Source: Hyphomonadaceae bacterium (GTDB lineage Bacteria; Pseudomonadota; Alphaproteobacteria; Caulobacterales; Aquidulcibacteraceae). Taken from it: a DNA stretch of 6,946 nt. The notes under the pieces were generated by a model, which was not told the origin of the DNA, ran no database searches, and saw nothing but the letters and a program-made list of their open reading frames with translations. This document shows positions 3,913 to 6,946 of the stretch, one piece after another. Each line of letters begins with the position of its first letter. The first letter of the stretch is position 1. Made by a program: the position numbers and the translations under genes. Where the stretch lies: positions 1 through 6,946 of the forward strand of contig DPWD01000248.1 in assembly GCA_003526465.1 (NCBI GenBank). Reading direction: 5' to 3'.

Positions 3913-6741
3913 ATGAGCACCAAGAAGAATTTGGGCAAGAAGAACGTGGGCTGGATGCTGTTGACCGGCGCGTCGCTCGCGGCCATGGGCGCGCTATCAC
4001 CGGCGATGGCGCAAGACGAGGAAGTCGAAGACGAGATCGTGGTGACGGCCACGGGCCGCACGGCGGCGCTGCAGGATGTGCCGGTCGCGGTCACCGCCAT
4101 CGGCAACGAAGCGCTCGAACAAGCGGGCGTCAACTCGCTCATCGACCTCCGCCAAGTGACGCCTAACTTGCGCATCGGCTCGGGCCAATCGCAATCTTCT
4201 GGCACCTCGGCCTCCATTCGCGGCCTTGGCACCGGCTCCGACAACCCAGGCTTTGAAGCCGCCGTCGGGATCTTCATAGATGGCGTCTACCGCGCCCGTG
4301 CCGGCACTGCGATCAACGACATGGCTGATGTGGAGCGGATCGAAATCCTGCGCGGACCGCAGGGAACGCTCTACGGCAAGAACACTACGGCTGGCGCAAT
4401 CAGCGTGGTAACCCGCGGTCCCGACTTCGAGCCGAGCATGTGGATCGAGGCCACCGGCGGCGAATTTGACCTCCTCGGCACGCGCGTCGGCGCCAACATG
4501 CCGCTTTCGGATACCTTCGCGCTGCGGCTGGACGGCACGATGCGCGGTCGCGATGGCTATATCGACATCGCCAACCTGCCTGGCGAGACAGTGAACACCA
4601 CCGACCGCTGGACGGGCCGTCTGCAGGCGCAGTGGGACATCACCAGCGACGCCTCGCTGCGCGTGATCGTCGATGGCGCGGAGACCGGCGAGAATTGCTG
4701 CGGTGCGGTTACCCTTGCGGACACAACGAACATCCTTGCGGCGAACGGCAGCTTCCCCTTCAGCGTCGCAATGAACCTCACACAACCCGGTTCGATCCTC
4801 ACGCCCAGCGTTTTCCCGGTCCCCATCGCCGCCAACGCGGAAGCCCGGCGCATGAGCGTGACGCCAGGGCGGCTTTACGACGAAAGCACCGAGGATTTCG
4901 GCGTCTCCGGCCAACTCGACTGGAACATCGGCGATATCAATCTCACCTCTATCACTGCTTATCGGGACTGGGATTCCAATCGCGACCAGGACATCGATTT
5001 CTCGGCCATGGATCGCGCCTATCGCGACGATCTGAAGATCGGCGTGGAATCGTTCACCCAAGAAATTCGTCTGCAGGGCGAATTTGGCCGCGTGAACTGG
5101 CTCATCGGCGGCTTTTATGGCGACGAAACCATCGAGCAGAACGACACGATCCGGTATGGGACGCAGGCAGGTTCTTACATCAACAACCTGCTTGGGCTGG
5201 TCGATTTCTCGGCTGCAGGCGCGCCTAACATCAACGGCGCGTTGCCTGGGACGGGGCAAGGAGTGTTTGGGTGCAACCCTGGTCTCGGACAATGCGCCAT
5301 ACCGTTCGTGCTCGGAACATTTGGCGCCGTGCTGGGAACGGCGGCCAACACCTTGGTTCCCGGAACAACCGCGGCGTTGGCTGGCACCATCCCACTGACC
5401 CTTGGTTTGTCGGCGGCGAACCTGACCAATGCAGGACAACAAGGCGATAGGTGGGGCGTCGACACCAGGACGTTGGCGATTTTCACCCACAATGAAATCA
5501 GCCTCACCGACGATCTCATCCTGACCGTCGGGGCTCGCTACACGCAGGAAGAGAAAGACATGAGCGCCGCGCTGAACGCGACGCAGCCGGCGTGCGATGC
5601 GATCCGCGCCAACCGTGACGTTGCCTACGCCGCGCTGGTTTTTGAGCAGGTTGCGAGAACACTGCCGGTGGGGAATCCGCTGCGCACGCTCGGGATCGGC
5701 TTTCCGTCGGCGTTGACACTGACCTGCAACCCAGCAGTCAATAACGTCCAGGCGCTCCAGAATGGCGGCGCATACGCCGCCAACTTCACCGACGACGCGA
5801 TCAGCGGCACCGTTTCGATGGCCTACCACCTCACCGACGACATGATGATCTATGGCGGCTATTCGCGCGGGTTCAAATCCGGCGGCTTCAACATCGACCA
5901 GTCAGGCATGGCCGTGCGCCCATGGACTGCGACAGGAGGTGCCGCGGCGCTCTCGCCCTACGCACTGAGCGTGATCGCGTTTCTGGCGACGCCGCCGCCG
6001 GCGGGGCCTGGCATCGTGGCGCCGACTTCCTTCGGCGCTGACGATCTCGACTTCAACCCCGAGACCGTCGATGCCTACGAACTGGGCCTGAAATCGACCT
6101 TCGGTTTCGTCACCCTCAACCTCGCGGGTTACTATCAGCAGCTGCACGACTATCAGCTCAACGCCTTCAATGGCTTCAACTTCATCACCCGCAACGTGCC
6201 GGAAGTGGTCAGCCAGGGTGTTGAAATCGAACTGGCGGCGCGGCCCACCGATGCGCTCATGCTGACGCTGGGCGCGCACTACAGCGATGTCTATTACGAC
6301 AGCACGGTGGCCTTCGCCGGCAACCAGGGCAATCCCGACGACGTGGTTCGTTCGGGCGACCCGCTTGCTCAATCTCCGGAGTGGACAGTCACCGGTTCGG
6401 CCCTCTACGAAATACCGCTTGGGGACGCGTTGAAGGTCACCCTCTACGGCAATGGCCGCTATGTCAGCGAGTATCGGCTGCAAACGCTCGGCCGCAACCC
6501 GCTGACGGATCAAGAGTCGTTCACGATTTTCGACGGCCGCATCGGTTTCGGCGCGGCGGACGACCGCTGGGCCATCGAGTTGTGGGGCCGAAACCTGGCC
6601 GACGAATATTATTCGATCGGCGCGTTCGCGGTGCCGGAACAAACCATCTTCAACGACCAAACCCAATTGCGTCAGGGCGTGTTCGCGGCTTACCCGAACG
6701 AGCCTCGCACGGTGGGCGTCACGCTCCGCGCGCGCTACTAA
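3913..6741 (+). CDS. TonB-dependent receptor, substrate unknown
   Basis: A 942-residue outer-membrane active transporter, energised by TonB-ExbB-ExbD. Residues 1-33 are a Sec signal peptide with cleavage after A-M-A. A TonB box lies in DEIVVTATGR (40-49). The plug domain covers about 50-170, with VPVAVTAI, SIRGLG, IFIDGVY and ILRGPQGTLYGKNTTAG. The 22-strand barrel follows, with the family motifs YSRGFKSGGFN (650-660) and FNPETVDAYELGLK (714-727), and it ends in the expected aromatic residue (RARY). This architecture is typical of the large receptor families of Caulobacterales and Sphingomonadales, so the substrate (siderophore, saccharide, cobalamin or aromatic compound) cannot be read from the sequence. 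The predicted surface loops are long and unusually hydrophobic (463-505, 677-704) and contain cysteine pairs (262/263, 454/461, 561/605). The gene is monocistronic, bounded by the divergent region and a terminator. Confidence 0.95.
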   Translation: MSTKKNLGKKNVGWMLLTGASLAAMGALSPAMAQDEEVEDEIVVTATGRTAALQDVPVAVTAIGNEALEQAGVNSLIDLRQVTPNLRIGSGQSQSSGTSASIRGLGTGSDNPGFEAAVGIFIDGVYRARAGTAINDMADVERIEILRGPQGTLYGKNTTAGAISVVTRGPDFEPSMWIEATGGEFDLLGTRVGANMPLSDTFALRLDGTMRGRDGYIDIANLPGETVNTTDRWTGRLQAQWDITSDASLRVIVDGAETGENCCGAVTLADTTNILAANGSFPFSVAMNLTQPGSILTPSVFPVPIAANAEARRMSVTPGRLYDESTEDFGVSGQLDWNIGDINLTSITAYRDWDSNRDQDIDFSAMDRAYRDDLKIGVESFTQEIRLQGEFGRVNWLIGGFYGDETIEQNDTIRYGTQAGSYINNLLGLVDFSAAGAPNINGALPGTGQGVFGCNPGLGQCAIPFVLGTFGAVLGTAANTLVPGTTAALAGTIPLTLGLSAANLTNAGQQGDRWGVDTRTLAIFTHNEISLTDDLILTVGARYTQEEKDMSAALNATQPACDAIRANRDVAYAALVFEQVARTLPVGNPLRTLGIGFPSALTLTCNPAVNNVQALQNGGAYAANFTDDAISGTVSMAYHLTDDMMIYGGYSRGFKSGGFNIDQSGMAVRPWTATGGAAALSPYALSVIAFLATPPPAGPGIVAPTSFGADDLDFNPETVDAYELGLKSTFGFVTLNLAGYYQQLHDYQLNAFNGFNFITRNVPEVVSQGVEIELAARPTDALMLTLGAHYSDVYYDSTVAFAGNQGNPDDVVRSGDPLAQSPEWTVTGSALYEIPLGDALKVTLYGNGRYVSEYRLQTLGRNPLTDQESFTIFDGRIGFGAADDRWAIELWGRNLADEYYSIGAFAVPEQTIFNDQTQLRQGVFAAYPNEPRTVGVTLRARY

Positions 6742-6764
6742 ACTTTCGCGGCTTTCCGCGTTTC

Positions 6765-6798
6765 AACGGCCGGGGCTCGCGCTCCGGCCGTTTTCTTT
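6765..6798 (+). terminator. Intrinsic terminator of the receptor gene
   Basis: AACGGCCGG (6765-6773) pairs perfectly with CCGGCCGTT (6784-6792), extendable by a G-U and a G-C pair inside the loop, and runs into TTTTCTTT (6791-6798). It begins 24 bases after the receptor stop, so the receptor mRNA ends here and the response regulator gene needs its own promoter. Confidence 0.9.
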
Positions 6799-6844
6799 GC
6801 GGTTGCCGCGTAAAACGCCTAAGCTTGGGGGTGGGGAATCGCTG

Positions 6845-6946
6845 ATGGCCGACCTCGCCGCGCTGGACATCCTGATCGTTGACGACGACGCGCCGATGCG
6901 CGCGGTGATCGAGCGCGCGTTGCGGGCGGCGGGCGGAACGCGCATA
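6845..6946 (+). CDS. Response regulator receiver domain protein, N-terminal fragment
   Basis: The first 34 codons of a gene that runs off the window. MADLAALDILIVDDDAPMRA is the first strand and acidic pocket of a CheY-like receiver domain: hydrophobic ILIV followed by Asp13-Asp14-Asp15, which hold the magnesium ion, then the first helix (VIERALRAAG). The phosphorylated Asp at about residue 55-60 and any output domain lie beyond the edge, so a single-domain CheY/DivK-like protein and a DNA-binding regulator cannot be told apart. A G-rich run (GGGG at 6833-6836) is the only ribosome-binding-like sequence, 8 bases upstream. The preceding terminator separates it from the receptor gene. Confidence 0.88.
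   Translation, partial: MADLAALDILIVDDDAPMRAVIERALRAAGGTRI

Noticed and set aside
3997..5829. 610-codon open frame on the minus strand opposite the receptor gene
   Set aside because: It lies wholly inside the clearly coding receptor, has an Arg/Ala/Val-rich composition without domains, and is the usual open antisense frame of a high-GC gene. The same applies to 5902-6666.

Overview
The window is high-GC, gene-dense bacterial chromosome and most probably comes from an alphaproteobacterium. Three things suggest this: a large TonB-dependent receptor of the kind abundant in Caulobacterales, Hyphomonadaceae and Sphingomonadales, a QueE of the Cx14CxxC type, and Caulobacter-like promoter elements. 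The genus cannot be fixed from the sequence. No rRNA, tRNA, CRISPR array, insertion sequence or phage gene is visible.

Left part (1-2261). The 3' end of a META/HslJ-domain gene (+) meets, stop codon against stop codon, a Cys-rich lipoprotein gene (-, 141-605). A 107-base divergent region separates that gene from a forward cluster of three genes: a pirin-family bicupin with an intact metal site (713-1417), a 60-residue lipoprotein built on 11-residue repeats (1480-1662), and an exported periplasmic protein of unrecognised family (1746-2261). Most of these products look like envelope proteins.

Middle part (2269-3632, minus strand). queC and queE form a tight operon with a 4-base ATGA overlap. 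QueE makes 7-carboxy-7-deazaguanine (CDG) and QueC converts it to preQ0, the committed steps towards queuosine in tRNA. The other pathway genes (folE, queD, queF, tgt, queA) are not in the window. QueE carries a short in-frame insertion made from a perfect 11-bp GC-rich palindrome. This looks like a dispersed palindromic repeat that landed inside a coding sequence and was kept as a surface loop, and it is the most striking feature of the window.

Right part (3633-6946). A 280-base divergent region holds a perfect 6-2-6 inverted repeat (candidate operator) and a TTGACA promoter-like element. It leads into a 942-residue TonB-dependent receptor with unusually hydrophobic, cysteine-paired surface loops. 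A strong intrinsic terminator follows, then the first 34 codons of a CheY-like response regulator cut by the window edge.

Most of the window is ordinary housekeeping and envelope content. No complete undescribed multi-gene system is evident. The points worth a second look are the QueE palindrome insertion, the receptor's hydrophobic loops and its operator-like repeat, the repeat-built mini-lipoprotein, and the unassigned periplasmic protein.
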